This document shows positions 35,454-48,411 of a stretch of 64,000 nucleotides of DNA, piece by piece. The stretch spans positions 7,068,001-7,132,000 of the forward strand of contig JAHWDD010000001.1 in the NCBI GenBank assembly GCA_023897205.1. The letters run 5' to 3'. The notes beneath the pieces are model-generated. The model worked only from the letters and a program-made list of their open reading frames with translations, did no database searches and was not told the origin of the DNA. Positions within the stretch are counted from its first letter, which is position 1; each line of letters begins with the position of its first letter. Source of the DNA: Exophiala sp. HKRS030 (taxonomy: Eukaryota; Ascomycota; Eurotiomycetes; Chaetothyriales; Herpotrichiellaceae). The translations under genes and the position numbers were made by a program.

Positions 35454-36301
35454 GGCTTTTCCTATCATACGGCACAGTAGAAGCAGGAGATAAGAGGAGG
35501 ATAAATGGTATCTCAAACTCAACAAGTATGACGGGATGCTTAGATATTTATTGAGGTATGAAGAGAGCTTTCAAGAATTCCCTTGTAGTTCTTCACAGTT
35601 GGAGATACCGAGGTGTATCAATGATCGATGACGCGTAATAGTTTAGCCGCTGATGATCCTCTTTGCTCGGACAATTGCACCACCACGGGCCACATAATTG
35701 ATATCACCACGTTCAATCCTCGTGCAGACATTCAAGTCTACACTCGCCGGTCAAGGCTCGCTATATCCGCAGAGATATCGTCGAAGTCCAGCCTAGAGAC
35801 ATCGTCCTCGCGTTGACGGTCATGTGACATGTCCAAGAATCAAAAGCGTCGTTTTCCAAGTCCGCACGGCCACACACCAGCCAAGCCACTTCAGCTCCAG
35901 GGTGACGTGTTGTGGCTGACTACGTTTCATTCTATGGTGCCAGAAGCTGGCATGTGGACAGCAGCGACGTCCACCTCTGAACACCGACTGGACGACAATG
36001 TTTCATAACCCATTCACAAATGACCATTGGGAGCAACGTTGGTCACAAGAGGCTTCGTCACAAGTTCGAGCTCACCCAGCTCTAGGTAGTTAGGCAGACA
36101 CATTTCCGGTTTCTAAACAAGCATTGAGACCACAAAAGCTGAGCCTCAACCTTTCCAGACACCAGGCTGACCGTCTTCTCACTTCGCCCCACATGATTCA
36201 TACCTACCTAGTGTCCAGATGATGCACTGCTTCACTTGAGCGAGCTTCTAGCGACGTTCTCCTTTTGACGAGCATACCCACTATCGTCTTTGAATTGGGC
36301 T
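35454..36301. promoter_or_regulatory. divergent intergenic region
   Basis: 0.85 kb between the reductase start and the chitinase start; must carry both promoters. No repeat or extra gene recognised. Confidence 0.45.
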
Positions 36302-37606
36302 ATGCGACTACAAAACCTCTTGCTTAGCATCTGTACAAATTTCCTCCTCCTTCAAGCTTCCCTCTCGCAATTCATCTTCGCTCCATCACCCGACCAATTC
36401 GACTACATCATGGGAGACCGACAAGGAATCCGCTCCGTCATCTACTACGTGAACTGGGCGCCATACGGCCGGAATCATCACCCCTTTGATCTTCCAGCCC
36501 AGAACCTGACTCACGTACTGTACTCATTCGCCAATGTACGACCCGAGACCGGCGAAGTATACCTGACAGACCCATGGTCGGACACGGACAAGCATTATGA
36601 CGGCGACAGCTGGAACGACGTGGGCACCAACGTCTACGGTTGCGTGAAACAGCTCTTCCTCCAGAAGAAACGTAACCGCAACCTCAAGGTCCTACTTAGC
36701 ATCGGCGGCTGGACATACTCGTCCAACTTCCCGCTACCGGCGAGCACCAATGCCGGCAGGAAACGCTTCGCCGAAAGCGCCGTCTCATTACTCGAAAATC
36801 TCGGTTTCGACGGCATCGACGTCGACTGGGAATACCCCAAAACCGCCGCCGAGGCCGACGACTTCGTCAAGCTCCTATACGAAGTCAGGATTGCACTGGA
36901 CACCGCCGCTGCGAAACGCCAACATCATCCGACCCGCTTCTACCTGACCGTGGCCTGTCCGGCGGGAGCGACCAACTTTGAGAAACTCAAGATCCCCGAA
37001 ATGGACCGACTCCTGGATTTCTGGAATTTAATGGCCTACGACTACGCTGGGTCATGGGACGCCAAAGCCGGGCACCAAGCAAACCTGTTCCCATCACGAT
37101 CACAACCCGAGACCACACCTTTCTCCACCATCGCCGCGGTCGAGCACTACACACGACAGGGCGTGCACCCATCGAAACTCGTGCTCGGCATGCCACTATA
37201 CGGGCGCACGTTCACCAACACCGCGGGTCCAGGGCAACCATACAACGGGGTGGGCGAAGGCAGCTGGGAGCAAGGCGTATGGGACTACAAAGCGCTGCCG
37301 AAGCCCGGAGCCACGGAATACCACGACACGCAGATCGGCGCCAGCTGGAGCTACGACCCGAGCAGCAGGACCATGGTCAGCTACGACACCGTTCCCGCAG
37401 TGGTCCAGAAAGCCGCTTTCGTCCGCGACTATGGCCTCGGCGGCGGCATGTGGTGGGAGTCGTCGGCCGACAAGCCCGTCGGCGCAGGCAGTTTGGTCGA
37501 GACTTTCCTCGTCAATAGCGGAGGTGTCGCTAGGGTCGAGGCCTTGCAGAATTGTCTCGATTATCCGGAGAGTAAGTACGATAATCTGCGGAAGAGGTTT
37601 GAGTGA
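36302..37606 (+). CDS. GH18 chitinase, group A (class V)
   Basis: Endo- or exochitinase of glycoside hydrolase family 18. Single exon, 434 aa from the first ATG ([20 protein letters not shown]), which gives a hydrophobic signal-like leader. An internal ATG ([16 protein letters not shown]) would give a leaderless enzyme like A. fumigatus ChiB1. Motifs run in order: [12 protein letters not shown] (strand 1), [11 protein letters not shown] (SxGG on strand 3), [11 protein letters not shown] with the catalytic DxxDxDxE ending at Glu177, [11 protein letters not shown] (strand 6), GMPLYGRTF, and [12 protein letters not shown] with the substrate-stacking Trp. There is no chitin-binding or Ser/Thr/GPI region, so it is a bare catalytic domain as in group A. 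Probable roles are autolysis, wall turnover or nutrition. Coding GC content is high. Confidence 0.95.
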   Translation: MRLQNLLLSICTNFLLLQASLSQFIFAPSPDQFDYIMGDRQGIRSVIYYVNWAPYGRNHHPFDLPAQNLTHVLYSFANVRPETGEVYLTDPWSDTDKHYDGDSWNDVGTNVYGCVKQLFLQKKRNRNLKVLLSIGGWTYSSNFPLPASTNAGRKRFAESAVSLLENLGFDGIDVDWEYPKTAAEADDFVKLLYEVRIALDTAAAKRQHHPTRFYLTVACPAGATNFEKLKIPEMDRLLDFWNLMAYDYAGSWDAKAGHQANLFPSRSQPETTPFSTIAAVEHYTRQGVHPSKLVLGMPLYGRTFTNTAGPGQPYNGVGEGSWEQGVWDYKALPKPGATEYHDTQIGASWSYDPSSRTMVSYDTVPAVVQKAAFVRDYGLGGGMWWESSADKPVGAGSLVETFLVNSGGVARVEALQNCLDYPESKYDNLRKRFE

Positions 37607-38668
37607 GCGGCCCCAAGGTCGATACAAGGCGTGAGGGTATGGGGATCGCTGTGTGCATGGCTTGCGATTTGATGAGTATTTAGAGCTTGCGAGAATAGCT
37701 GACCATGTCGTTATGATATGAGGAGTCGAAGCGGGCGGCGAGCAGACATGCACTAAAATAGAGAAATGAACATTGAACAAGACCTTTCTGAACCACGAAC
37801 AATCCTTGCCACAAACCCCCTTTCATCACACGCCCACAAAAGTGACCAACGCCCTAGCTCGATCTTGACCTTGACCTCTGAGCTCTGCTCTTTGCCCTTC
37901 AACAATGACCCATCGAACGACGGAGCGAAACTGAGTACCTAGAGGCTAGATCAGACTGATCTGACTTGACAAAAGAATCGCCCGTGGACATCCTCTTTCT
38001 CAACTCCTCTGGTCCAGGAATCCCCGAGATAGCCCCACCCGAGGAGTCCACCCTCCGGACTCGCGATTGACACTGCCAATGGACATCGATCGCTCGCGTT
38101 AGATCTATACTTGGATCATAACATTCTCAATCTTAAACCTCATTACTGGCGCCCTTTGTGAGTAAAGCAGGAGAGGAAGAAGAAAAAGGAAGATGAGAAG
38201 GAGGAGGAGGAGCACCGCCTCACGGACTCGATACACCCTGTACCGGTGCCCGTTTAACCAGCGAGAGCCAGAATATTCTCAACTATCAGAGTGATTGCTG
38301 ACGAGATAGGTTCGTGGCATTTAAGGAACGCGAGAGGCGGATATTCTTGCAGGAGTCGAGATTATAGGGAAGATTGATCTGATCATCATATTTGGCTTAA
38401 AGGAGGTTGTGGGATGGATGTGGCATCGATATGATATGTGTGTTGATACATGTCTACCTACCTACCTGCCTACCTGCCTGCCTGCCTCCCATCTATCTAT
38501 CTATCTAGCCAGCAAGCTAACTAACTAGAAGGTCAATCGACGACGGTCTGGACAAGACTCGGAATCGAGTACTAACCAGCCTAGTTAGACGTCCAGCAAG
38601 AGTGTAGAGAACAGGTTGGTTACTTTTGGCCATTTCTCGCAAAAATCATAAAGCATCATTCATCGATT
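37607..38668. other. convergent intergenic region
   Basis: 1.1 kb between the ends of the chitinase and gaa1, containing a purine tract near 38165-38215 and a tetranucleotide microsatellite. No gene seen. Confidence 0.5.
38454..38509. repeat. CTAC/CTGC/CTAT tetranucleotide microsatellite
   Basis: Compound run of CTAC, CTGC and then CTAT units over about 56 bp, near the 3' end of gaa1. Confidence 0.85.
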
Positions 38669-40741
38669 CTAGTGCGGTGTTCGTCCTGGAACCCTCTCCT
38701 TGCCAGTCGGATTGGAGGTATTCCCCTCCGTGAACCATGTACTCGCGACGATCGTCGAATTGACAATCCAAGCCGGTAACCAAATACACAACACACCCAC
38801 AGGCACGCCCCAACTGCCCCATACATTAAGGCCAAACGCAAACCGAGCCAGCCAGTCGACAAATGTGACCTTGCTATTACCATCACCACCTGCAAACCAC
38901 GCATAGCCCAGAAGTGCCGCTGTTGCTCCGGCGGGACTGGCAGCGACGAGTAACAGATATTGCAAGGCAGCTAGTAAAGGTTTTCCCGGTGTCCTGTTGA
39001 CGAATGCCAGTGGCGCGCAGATGAGGCCAAGCACCATGCTCAGACTGAAGTTGAGTGTGGCGAGTACGGTCAGAAACAGGCCGAGCACGAGGAGACTGAG
39101 GGACTTGACGAGGATGAGTTGGTCTGAGATTGGAACTGCTGATGTTGAGATGATTGTGGTTTTGGGGGAGATGCTGGCGAGAATCGAAGCCAGCGATATT
39201 GGGGCGATGAGGCTGAGTAGGGCCAGGGTGGTAAAGGTTGTCGGGAGAGAGGCGAAGCTGACTTTTGTAAGGAGATATAGTGGTACCAATGCAGCAAGGT
39301 GAATTGCTGTCACAAAGGCGATAGGTAGGATGAGTTGTCTATCGCGAGGTTCGAAGGAAATGCGGTTTTGTGTGGGTTTCGAGACAGGCGGTGTCTGGAC
39401 TTGCTCTGAAGCCTTCCTATCCTGAGCCGGGCTCGTCTTATCCGCTGCATGCGTCGTAATCTGTTTATAACCACTCAAAACCCACAGGTATATGGCCATG
39501 ATAGTGTAAGATGCAGCAATTGCCATTGCGCTGGGTAAATATGTTCCTATACTCACAAACCGATTTGTCTGCATCAACAGGAAGAAGAAGAAACTCTGAT
39601 GTAACTTCTCCAAAAGGTTGTTCAGACTTCGACAGATACTCTCGATCGTTCTACCGAATGCCATCTCATCTTGCCACCCATTCCCAATCGCAGTGAGAGT
39701 GATGGCATCGATATGATAACTCATGAAACTTGAATGCGGGCCGGTAGCATGTCCTAGTGCTTGAGAGGACATTCCATGCACCATGGTTTGAAGACGAGCA
39801 GGGTACGAGTCTTGACTGTCCTTCTGGGTATATTTATGTTGAAATTGGATAGAGGCGCCGATACCCATTTGACCAGTCGCGATAGTGACCGCGGTGTTGA
39901 AGAGATCAAGATTGGGCAATGCCCCATTGATGCCATCGTAGGCGATGTGGAAGTCTTCAAAGCGATGATCGAACGGGTAATCAATGCATACAGCGCCTTG
40001 AAGAGCGCCAGACTTCAACGAAATGTCCTGAACACGTGTCGGATCGTGAGTAGAGTGATAAGCATCTATCCACGCTTGCGGTCCAGCCGTCGAATCGGGA
40101 GTAACCAGGAAAATGATATCTTTGGACCACAGCGACCATCTTTTGAAATAACGCGCAAGCGATATCAACAGCGGTACGCCGTTAACATTCAGAACGCCCT
40201 CGATGTTCTTGATTGCGGCAAGGATGACGATTGCCTCTGTACCATCTCCACGCGGTGCTTGCAGAATGGCATGTACATTCTCCCCCTCATAAGTTCTCCC
40301 GGACGAAGTATATGAGTACCGCTGTCTAGCGCTCTTGAGCCCTGCATTGCGGAACAATTGCTGTATTTTAGCACTTCTAGCATCTTCTTTTAATCTGTCT
40401 GACTGTTGAGAAATTGTCTGGTTGATCTCAGAAGTCCGCAATACGTCTGCGAGTTCGTGTTTGTATGCTCGAAACACATTCTGCTCACTACCACCGAAAT
40501 ACGTGTGGACCTGACCCGGAAGGAGGGCGTTTTCAGAAATATAGGTTCGCCGAGAGTATTCTTGCAAGGGTAGAAGAAGAATCCATACGAGACCACCTAT
40601 GATGGCGAGGACAGAAAGGTAGGGCGGGATTCGAAGTAGTCGAGGGTCATCCTTGCGGAGTTTGGCTAGAGAACTTCCTGAGAACGAGTTTAGTGTGGGT
40701 TAAGAAAGACGCGTATGGCCGAACTCACGTATGAGACCCAT
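38669..40741 (-). CDS. gaa1: GPI transamidase subunit Gaa1
   Basis: Subunit of the ER-membrane GPI transamidase that attaches GPI anchors to proteins. A 13 nt first exon (40741-40729, MGLI) is followed by a GTGAGT intron and then exon 40677-38669, giving 673 aa. The first membrane helix is IPPYLSVLAIIGGLVWILLL near residue 20-45, then a large lumenal domain of the M28-like Gaa1 fold containing ENALLPGQVHTYFGG, IVILAAIKNIEGVLNVNGV and KDIIFLVTPDSTAGPQAWID. The C-terminal half has a cluster of about six hydrophobic helices. Lumenal motifs GHATGPHSSFMSYHIDAITL and RSLNNLLEKLHQSFFFFLL are typical of Gaa1. Length and order match fungal Gaa1, and the tail after the last helix is short and basic. 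Confidence 0.94.
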
Positions 40742-41095
40742 TTCTATCTCACTGAACGAGTTCCCGCCTCGCCGCAAGGTCAAAATCTGGAATTGAATGA
40801 ATGAGAATGGTCACTTGCCATGGTGTTGCGGTTCAGGAAATGTGTACTTGGGGTATACAGTAGTCAACATTAAAGCCGAGGTTTAACCGCCATTTTTAGT
40901 AGAAACCAACGATCATGCATCTATCCACGAGGACAGTTTGCCTCCTCTATAACTGAAGAGTATGTCGCCGTTCTCTATTATTATACAAAATGATACACAA
41001 TGCAAGTAGGCGTCCTTATCGTAGATTCGTCCCAACCATATAATGCACAGGACATCCAGACCCGAGGAAAATGAACTCTTGGTGAAACCGGGGGA
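40742..41095. promoter_or_regulatory. short intergenic region
   Basis: 354 bp between the gaa1 start and the end of the rhomboid gene; gaa1 promoter and rhomboid 3' UTR. Nothing else seen. Confidence 0.4.
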
Positions 41096-42178
41096 TCAAG
41101 GACCAAGTCGCTGACCAGGTCCGGAACCATTGCCTATCCATCCCAGTCCAATTGGACTTGCATGCTCACCTGGTCCAGTTGTCGAGCTTGATGGTAGTAC
41201 CCCGTATCGACCGTATGTCTTCTGGTCGACAGAAACGTAATGAGGGAGTCGTCCAAGAAGGTTTAGCTTTGATTCAATCCACCTCAGGACTTTCTCTGGC
41301 GGTGCTAGGAATCTGATGTATCCCAATCCCCCTATCATGTTTGTTAGACCATGCATGGTGTCAAAAGGAGACCGCTTACATAGATAGCCAGCAAGAGCAC
41401 CGCTAAGATGTCCCAAGAAGGACGTGTTAGGTATCAGTACCCACACAACCACTAGCAGAGCAAGCGGTGTTGTCCAGGTGGGAATCTTTTGCCCGGCGAT
41501 ACTGTGTCGTTGTTAGCACATGCCGACGGATATCGAGCATCAATTTGAAAACATACTCAATGTAGGGATTCGCGCGGTATGTCTTGATCGACTCAGATGC
41601 GAGAAGCAGGAAAACCCATATACTGGACAAACATCAGTCGACCCACCCGTAGATCAGATCCAAAAGAGAATCCCTACCTGGCTCCAAGAATGGGTGTATT
41701 GTCTCTCAAAATGACATAGTCCAACAGCAAATACAAGCCGGCTGGAATTTGACCCAAGGCTGTAATTTGTGTTAACCTCTTGTTACTGTATTATGCAGCT
41801 CCTGCGCATGGAAGAAGTATACTTACGGCCCATGAACAAAGCCACGCTGTTCAAAGTCCCCCATTCTGCTTCAAACCTTTCCAACAGCGGGATCAGGCAG
41901 ATGGTGTCCATCAACATGTGGAAGAAGCCCAGATGGATCAAAGGAAAGGTGTTGAGCCTGTACATGCTGCTCAATCCAACTTCTTTTGGTATTAACGCAC
42001 CCCATTGTATCACACTCCAAACTGTTTGTAATTCGAGGATCCAAAACGCGATGATGGCGAGGAGGATGAGGCGGGTAAAGAGTGGTAGGCGGAAGACATA
42101 GGTTCGTAGGCGCGCAGGGTTGAAGGTGGCTGCTTTGAAAGGGAGATTGTTGGTGTTGATTCTCACCGGCGGCGCCAT
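41096..42178 (-). CDS. rhomboid-family intramembrane protease, Rbd2-like
   Basis: Intramembrane serine protease, Golgi-type in fungi (Rbd2 cleaves SREBP in fission yeast and Aspergillus). Five exons (42178-41827, 41759-41678, 41622-41558, 41501-41380, 41331-41096) give 285 aa; exon 3 boundaries may be off by one base. Six hydrophobic helices can be made out. The family landmarks are present: HLGFFHMLMD in helix 2, GQIPAGLYLLLDYVIL, then PILGASIWVFLLLAS with the catalytic Ser in GAS, and NTSFLGHLSGALAGYLWG with the catalytic His in GHLSG. The C-terminal tail (GYGVLPSS to GPGQRLGP) is Gly/Pro-rich and cytosolic, as in Rbd2. Four small introns, all GT-AG, interrupt the core. Confidence 0.92.
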
Positions 42179-43186
42179 GTTGAATTTGTGGTTTTGGTCT
42201 TGGACACGATGGGTTTGTGAGGTGAGATGAGCCTGCGCTCGAGTGTAGCTGGTCGGGGCAATGAGTTGACTCAGGATTTCTCGTTGTCGCGAGTGTGACG
42301 TTCAAAAGATGCTAGTGGAGTGATCGAGCGGCGATCGTATGCTCAGACGACATGTTTGACGGTGATGTTTCTCTTTGCTTTGCAATGGAGCCAAACAGGG
42401 TGGATGAAGCAGTCGCCGCAAACAACAAATTCCAAGAATCGAGATGCCTTTTTCTCCAGGAAACAAGCGGAGAAATTGCTTGGGAAGATTCGCGCCTTGG
42501 GACGCCCCTGGGCCCTGAGCTACTCCGTAGAGTCCCTGGTAAGGAGGCACTGACTCCTTGAGATCCGCCCATGCCGGTCGTCAGCCACTTAAAGTTCGAG
42601 ATGAATCAAGATGAATCGAGATGAATCGAGCAGGCGGATAGGCCCTTAGGTCCCCTCGGCTCATTACGCCCCAACCGTTCTACGCCCATTGCTTACTTTT
42701 AGGTCCAGACTAAGAACAAGGACGGAGAGCACACACTACCATAGCCCCCTCCCCCTTAGCCATGGAATCAACTTCCAGACTTCAACTGTGTCCTATCGCC
42801 TTTATAATCAGGGCATTTACATTCCACTCCTTCTGGACAAATTCATTTGTTGTCTCTCTTGTATCTCATTTATATTGTTATTACTATTATCCACGCGTTC
42901 AGGTAACGCAAAGGCCCAATCTAGGGTATTGTTCTGTGCCAGAATCGGCGAGTGATGCGATGCATCTGGGTATCTTGCAATGAAAAAAATCAGTCATGCC
43001 ATCGTTCCCGCATCATGGAACATCAAATGATCGTCAAAAAACATGGGTCGCTTCCAGGGCTATGCATCAACGGCACAGGCCGTAAAGCAGAATGATTGTG
43101 AGAATGTGATTTTGCCAGATGTTCAAATCTGCCGCCTCTTGCGATGAGTGGTGCCTCTGCTGCACATCGAACAAGACTGCATTCTT
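42179..43186. other. intergenic region
   Basis: 1.0 kb between the rhomboid start and the end of the Ytp1-family gene. Contains TACTCCGTA at 42521-42529 and three copies of AGATGAATCG. The short ORFs on both strands overlap each other and show no family motif. Confidence 0.5.
42599..42630. repeat. AGATGAATCG tandem repeat, three units
   Basis: Three near-identical 10 bp copies (first with one change) in non-coding DNA. Confidence 0.8.
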
Positions 43187-45169
43187 TCAGTGTTGGACAG
43201 CACCGTGAGTAGCTTTCTCCTCTTTTCGAGCTGCCCAGCCCTTGAGGCAGAGCACAATGATTTCATAGGACATGACAAATGCCGTCAGCCCCATAACCAC
43301 TGTGAAGACAAACATTGCCATCAGATCAGCTCGCTCAATATAATGGACAATGTCTTTGTTACTGGCCATGAAGACAAGTCCTCCCGAGATCAGGCAGAAG
43401 GCCGCAATGAGTTCGGTTGGAGGTCGGGAGGCATAGACTGAGGCAGGAGGCGAGATGTAGGTAAGGAGATATGTTGCCATGCGTGCAAAGGAGAAGCCCA
43501 CCAGCAGGTTACCCCACTGTTTATGCACCATGGTCGAGACCACTGAGCTCTGATGATGTGCGGACATCATGATGCCCAGCAACATGATGATCAGGGCAGG
43601 CATCGGGTTCAGCGATGTGCCATATGTCCTGGGCGCAGCTCGGACTTCCTCTCCCTTATCTGAAGTCGTCTTGTACTGGGCAGGCATGCGTTCGACCGAA
43701 AAGTTGAGGCATCGTCGTACGGCTTTGGATTCGACAAGCATACCGCACTGGGACCCCGGTTAGTAACCGTCACTGTCATCACACTTGCTTATTCCGACTT
43801 ACTAGACCACCTCCGAAGAACATGATGGAGATGGAAACATGTTCGAGATCCTGCGCAGTCCACTCACCACCCCAGGCGGCCAAATGCTCAAGAAAGACAT
43901 TGGTGCAGCCGTACAGGAAGATGACGAAAGACTCGACGAACTCGGCCGACGGCACTTTTGACTTCCATTGGCTGATGTCGCTGCGACTCGGCTTGACGTT
44001 CCAAGCCCATCCAAGATCCGCGAAGCATCCCATCCATCTTGCGAGAGTAAGTAATCCATACCAAAAGAAAATCGCGCCTTTGATGAAGTGGGCCAAGCCA
44101 CCGTAGATGTTCTCTCCTCGCTTTTGATGGTTAGCTACGTTTTTTCGACGAGACAAAGGTCCCCAAGGGACGGGTGAAAAAAACTTACAAAGATCCCCGC
44201 ATAAGTCACCCCTCCGGTCACGAGCGCAATGAAGCCGAGAATCAGGATGGTTCGGTCAATGACTTCGTATGCAACTCGAAAGACTCGGGCCATTTTCGAA
44301 GAGAGCAATCTCGGGACACGAACGGACAAGTACCTATCTGCGGAGGCGATCCTGAATCGGCTTGACCACGATGGCGGATGCGGTACGTGGGACTGGTCGT
44401 CATCTTCGTCATCGTCATCCGGTATTGGGTCAGGCTTCTCAAAGTCGTCAAAGGTATCCCTACGATACGGATCGGTGGGAGAATTGTCTCTGCTGTTTAA
44501 ATTGGAAGAGCGTTCGGTCCCTTGACCGCTATCACCTGACCAACGACTGTCGCAATACGCTGGTACGTTGTGGCGAGCCATGTTTTCCACAGACATGGGC
44601 AAGAAGGCGGCTCGCTCGCTGGACGTCTCAGACGCTTTTGTACTACGTGTCGAGTAGGTGAAGAGCAAGCTCATGGCTACTTGAGCAATCATTACCCAGG
44701 TTGCAAGCCAACCGATCTTGTGATGAGCATTGTTCACATATAGATCTGGGGTGTTAACGTTATACACCGTACCAAACAAGACGCCGAGTGCGTTCAAAAT
44801 CAGGAATATGAACTGCGTCGGCAACGCAAATCTCGATCTCACAACGCTAAACATGACGCCTGCATAAAATCAGTACCATTCCTTCCAGAGGGGATTTTCG
44901 GCGATCTTACCTAGTGGGAGGATGAAGAACCACGCTGCCACCATCAGCACAATATGAGCCATCATCATATTGGCATGTGATTCCAGGCCATAATAGCTGG
45001 GAGCATCAAAGTTGTTGATCTCTTGTGTGCCAACCTGGTCTTTGTGCGCCTGAGGCATCTTCATGTCACCCATGTCCATGTCCACACCGTCGCCGCCATC
45101 GTTGTGGGAGAGCACAACTGAGGCAAATTGAAGCAGCACTGCTGCGACATATGTTCTGATAGGAATCAT
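43187..45169 (-). CDS. Ytp1-family multi-pass membrane protein (DUF2427 + Ytp1)
   Basis: Function of the family is unknown. Four exons (45169-44911, 44859-44189, 44120-43803, 43747-43187) give 602 aa. A signal-like leader is followed by a short Met/Asp/His-rich lumenal segment (VDMDMGDMKMPQAH). The first membrane block has HIVLMVAAWFFILPLG and NNAHHKIGWLATWVMIAQ, which resemble the two His-bearing helices of cytochrome b561-type domains (DUF2427). A long Asp/Ser-rich cytosolic loop (about residues 190-260, with DDDDEDDD) separates it from the Ytp1 part, which has eight or so helices including GGLAHFIKGAIFFWYGLLTL and EHVSISIMFFGGGLCGML. Introns have clear branch points (GCTAAC, TTACTAAC). I infer possible haem or metal binding from the His/Met pattern; not demonstrated. 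Confidence 0.9.
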
Positions 45170-46902
45170 CCGGCCCGCCCTTATTCAAAAGCTTCTAATT
45201 GACGTCCCAGCCGTGTCGTCGGCTTGATTCAAAGTCCTCGTGGACAGGTGAGGTATTCAGCAGGGGGTTAGTATTGACTGGGGAGGAGGAGAGGGAGGAA
45301 GGTAGGAGTGTTTGTTACGGGAGGTGGTACGGAGAGGAGACCCGGTACTACTGAAATGATTCCAACGAAATACAACAAGATGAGGGACAGAATGGTATGG
45401 AGGGTGCCGAACAGCGAGGAAGATGGACGATTATTAAATCCGGTGCGAGAGTGTCTACGGCCCACCAGAATTCGCATGTGCGTCAGAGGGTAAAGGATCG
45501 GGGCAAAAAGAATAGGTCAGCACCCCGAAGACCCAAGCACGATACTTGTTACGGTAGAAGATGCGGTATTGTCAGTAAGTCGCAAGGGAAAGGACAGGCA
45601 ACCCTCTTTCGAACAACGGGCGGATTTGTCGGATGCGCCAAAAGGTTGTGCATGTGGTTGGCATCGAAGTCGAAGTCTTCGGTCTTTATTGTGGTCGACG
45701 ATGATTGGCGGAGAGGTGCGGCCAAAGATTGACTAACGAGACGAGGCCACCATAGTTTGACAAAGAGAAAAAGACCCACCAAAGCCTTGCCAACCAGTCG
45801 AGCACGGCTACAATTCGGACTTGTACTAAAGCTCGATCCATGGCGCGTACAGTACCATCAGCGCTTGTCATTCCACTCAGGGAGTGGGTTCTGTAAGACG
45901 GAATATTAGAGGAATGAATCATGATTGATTTGCCGCGTGTTACAAAGAATGATAGGTTGTCAAGTTGTGAACTCGTGAACTCGTTTGCTTCTTGCTCGGA
46001 AGGCTCACGTTCTTGATATGCTGCAGGAAAGAGATTCGGGCATTTGATCTGCAATGGAGAACTCTGAACAGGCGTCATGTTCTGTTCTGACGGGTAAAGC
46101 GGAGGTTCCCAGCCTCTAACAAGATGATAGACCCGTTGAAAGGTTTGGCCACTGTGCACGTTAGAATGAATGAGTTGGGTCAGAGTCCCAATCACAGGTG
46201 GCAGGGAGAGGAGTGGTCTGCTGCAAAGGTGCCAGTCGTCTAGCGGTCACACGGGCAGGGCACGAACGGATAGTTGGAGCGGCTGAATCGGGTTTTGGCT
46301 TGTGTGGTGACTCCCGACTCCCGGACTGTCAACTCTGTTTGCAAGCTTGAGGTTTGGCATGACAAGTTCTTGGGTGGTAGAGGTTCCATTCCGGCAATCT
46401 CGATTCCGCCCTGGGACGTGGGTGTGGGCCGTGGGTTGAGTCACGACTCATGACCGACCGGGGAATGGGCCCGGAGGATGTATAATTCTGCCAATGCTGA
46501 CAAACTCGTAAAGTGGCTCGACAGTCTACTCGGTAAGTCTAAGTCTGAGTCCGAGTCTGTGCTGGCTGGTGAGCTATGGAGGGACCACGAGGGACCTATC
46601 ATCTCTTTGACTAAAGACGGCACCACAAGCAAATTCGATTGTTGATTGTCTGTTGGACGTGGTCGGACAAACGATGTTGCTGACTATTCTGCCTTTTGAC
46701 TTTTGTTTGTGGTGATGTCATTGTGGCAGCCTTGTGTTGAGGGCGACATGGAGTCGTGCACACGATGTACGGAGGATTATCTGGGCTCGAAAAAGAGCCC
46801 ACGTAAGATATGTTCTGCAGACTTCTGCATTGTCCTCTGTCGGTGTACCATGTGCGTATTCGGCGCCGTGTTTCAAGTATTTACGAGTACGTAAAATGGA
46901 CT

Positions 46903-46964
46903 GATCACACCAGATCACACCAGATCCGATGAGATTTAATCAGATCAAATCAAATCAAGTGAGA
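46903..46964. repeat. GATCACACCA / GATCAAATCA degenerate repeats
   Basis: Two copies of GATCACACCA followed by diverged AGATC-containing units over about 60 bp. Confidence 0.65.
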
Positions 46965-47349
46965 TCTTACCGTGGTCGCGGCTGCCGTATGTTCAGAGTC
47001 ACTCTATACCTACACAATACTCAAAACTACTTTGGGCAAGTGCGGTGGCCTATGAAACTTGAAATACACAAGGCAGGTACGTACGATGGCAGGTGCCAAG
47101 GTACCAACATGCAGGTGGTAGTTTCATATTATGGGTTATGGATTATGTATGTATAGGCAGAAGAACTTGTACTCGGTATCTACCTGAAGTAAGTGGACAT
47201 CTAAGGTAGCTTCTATTTGATTATTCTATAAGATGTCAGATCACAGTCCCACGACTCCCTCGTTAGTAACCTGGAGGCTGGTAGGCGCACCCAGGCGCTA
47301 CCCAAACGCCGAATCCTGTCCATATGCCTTATCCGGCAAACACCTCTCA

Positions 47350-47386
47350 CACTTACACTTACACTTACACTTACACTTACACTCAC
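47350..47386. repeat. ACACTT hexanucleotide microsatellite
   Basis: About six consecutive ACACTT units in the gene desert. Confidence 0.88.
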
Positions 47387-48379
47387 AGTACTTTAGTTCT
47401 TGTTCTCGTTTTCGTTCTTATTCTCACTGCAATGAAAGGCGACTTCTCCACCATCTGGCATCTGATTTGAGCATACCAATAGAGCAAGCAGCATGCAGGT
47501 GGATCTTTTGACATTTGGTACTCTTCTACTGACCTCTACGTCTACATCTATGTACCTCCATCCGCATCAGGAGACCCTTTCTCCTTCCACCGCTAGAGAC
47601 CTCATTCCGCTCGCCCTCTTAACTCCGACACTTCCTCTACTACCACCTAGGTACCTAGGTAGGTGGTAGTTTAGCTATGGAGTGGTTAACTGACCCTCGG
47701 GCCTCCGCCGTTTCACAAGTTTTTCCTTAATCACACCACGCCACCCTTGACCAGAAAGTATCAATCAATCGCATCAAAGTTCAACTCTATCATCTCTATC
47801 ACCAGAGTCGGAAAATGCGGCACACTCTAATCCTCATGCCCTATTCCTTGTTCCCATCGCTCTGCTGCCCGAGGCCCTGATGACAACCTACCTAGTAGTT
47901 GCAGATCTCGCTCTTACCTTTTTCTCCTCCCCAAGATTAAATTGACTGATGCCTGAAGCGCCTAGAGATCATGATCGAGATCTTGTCATCGCGTCGTCTT
48001 CGTCCACTATTATTCAGTCGTCAATGATAGGCGTTTCCCAGTGTCATGCACGACCCTTTACTCTCCGCGCACTAACTACCTAGGTACTCATCTACTCCCT
48101 ATCAACCAGCAATCCATCCCCAACCTGCAGTAGATACAGCTAGCCAAGTTGCATGGGAGGCCTATCCTGTTGATAGACAGAATGCAGAGATACGGAGCCC
48201 CGCATTCGCTTCGCCAGAACGACAAATCGCCTTGCTCCTCCCCGGACCACAACACCAGAGCCATCGATTTCATTTCTTCATGCCATTTGACACAATCAGT
48301 CAGTCCTCGAGTCTTCAAGGTCACAAGGCTCAAGCACCTCCAATGCTCCTGCAAAGCTCCACATGAACCAGATCAAATC

Positions 48380-48411
48380 GAGTCAAGTCAAGTCAAGCCA
48401 AGCCAAGCCAA
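48380..48411. repeat. AGTCA/AGCCA pentanucleotide repeat
   Basis: Three AGTCA units followed by three AGCCA units. Confidence 0.85.

Noticed and set aside
37196..37780. 194-codon minus-strand open frame
   Set aside because: Antisense to the GC-rich chitinase coding region; no family motif.
39761..40315. 184-codon plus-strand open frame
   Set aside because: Antisense shadow of the Gaa1 lumenal domain.
45686..46195. 169-codon minus-strand open frame upstream of the Ytp1-family gene
   Set aside because: Composition looks random and there is no motif; kept as part of the gene desert.
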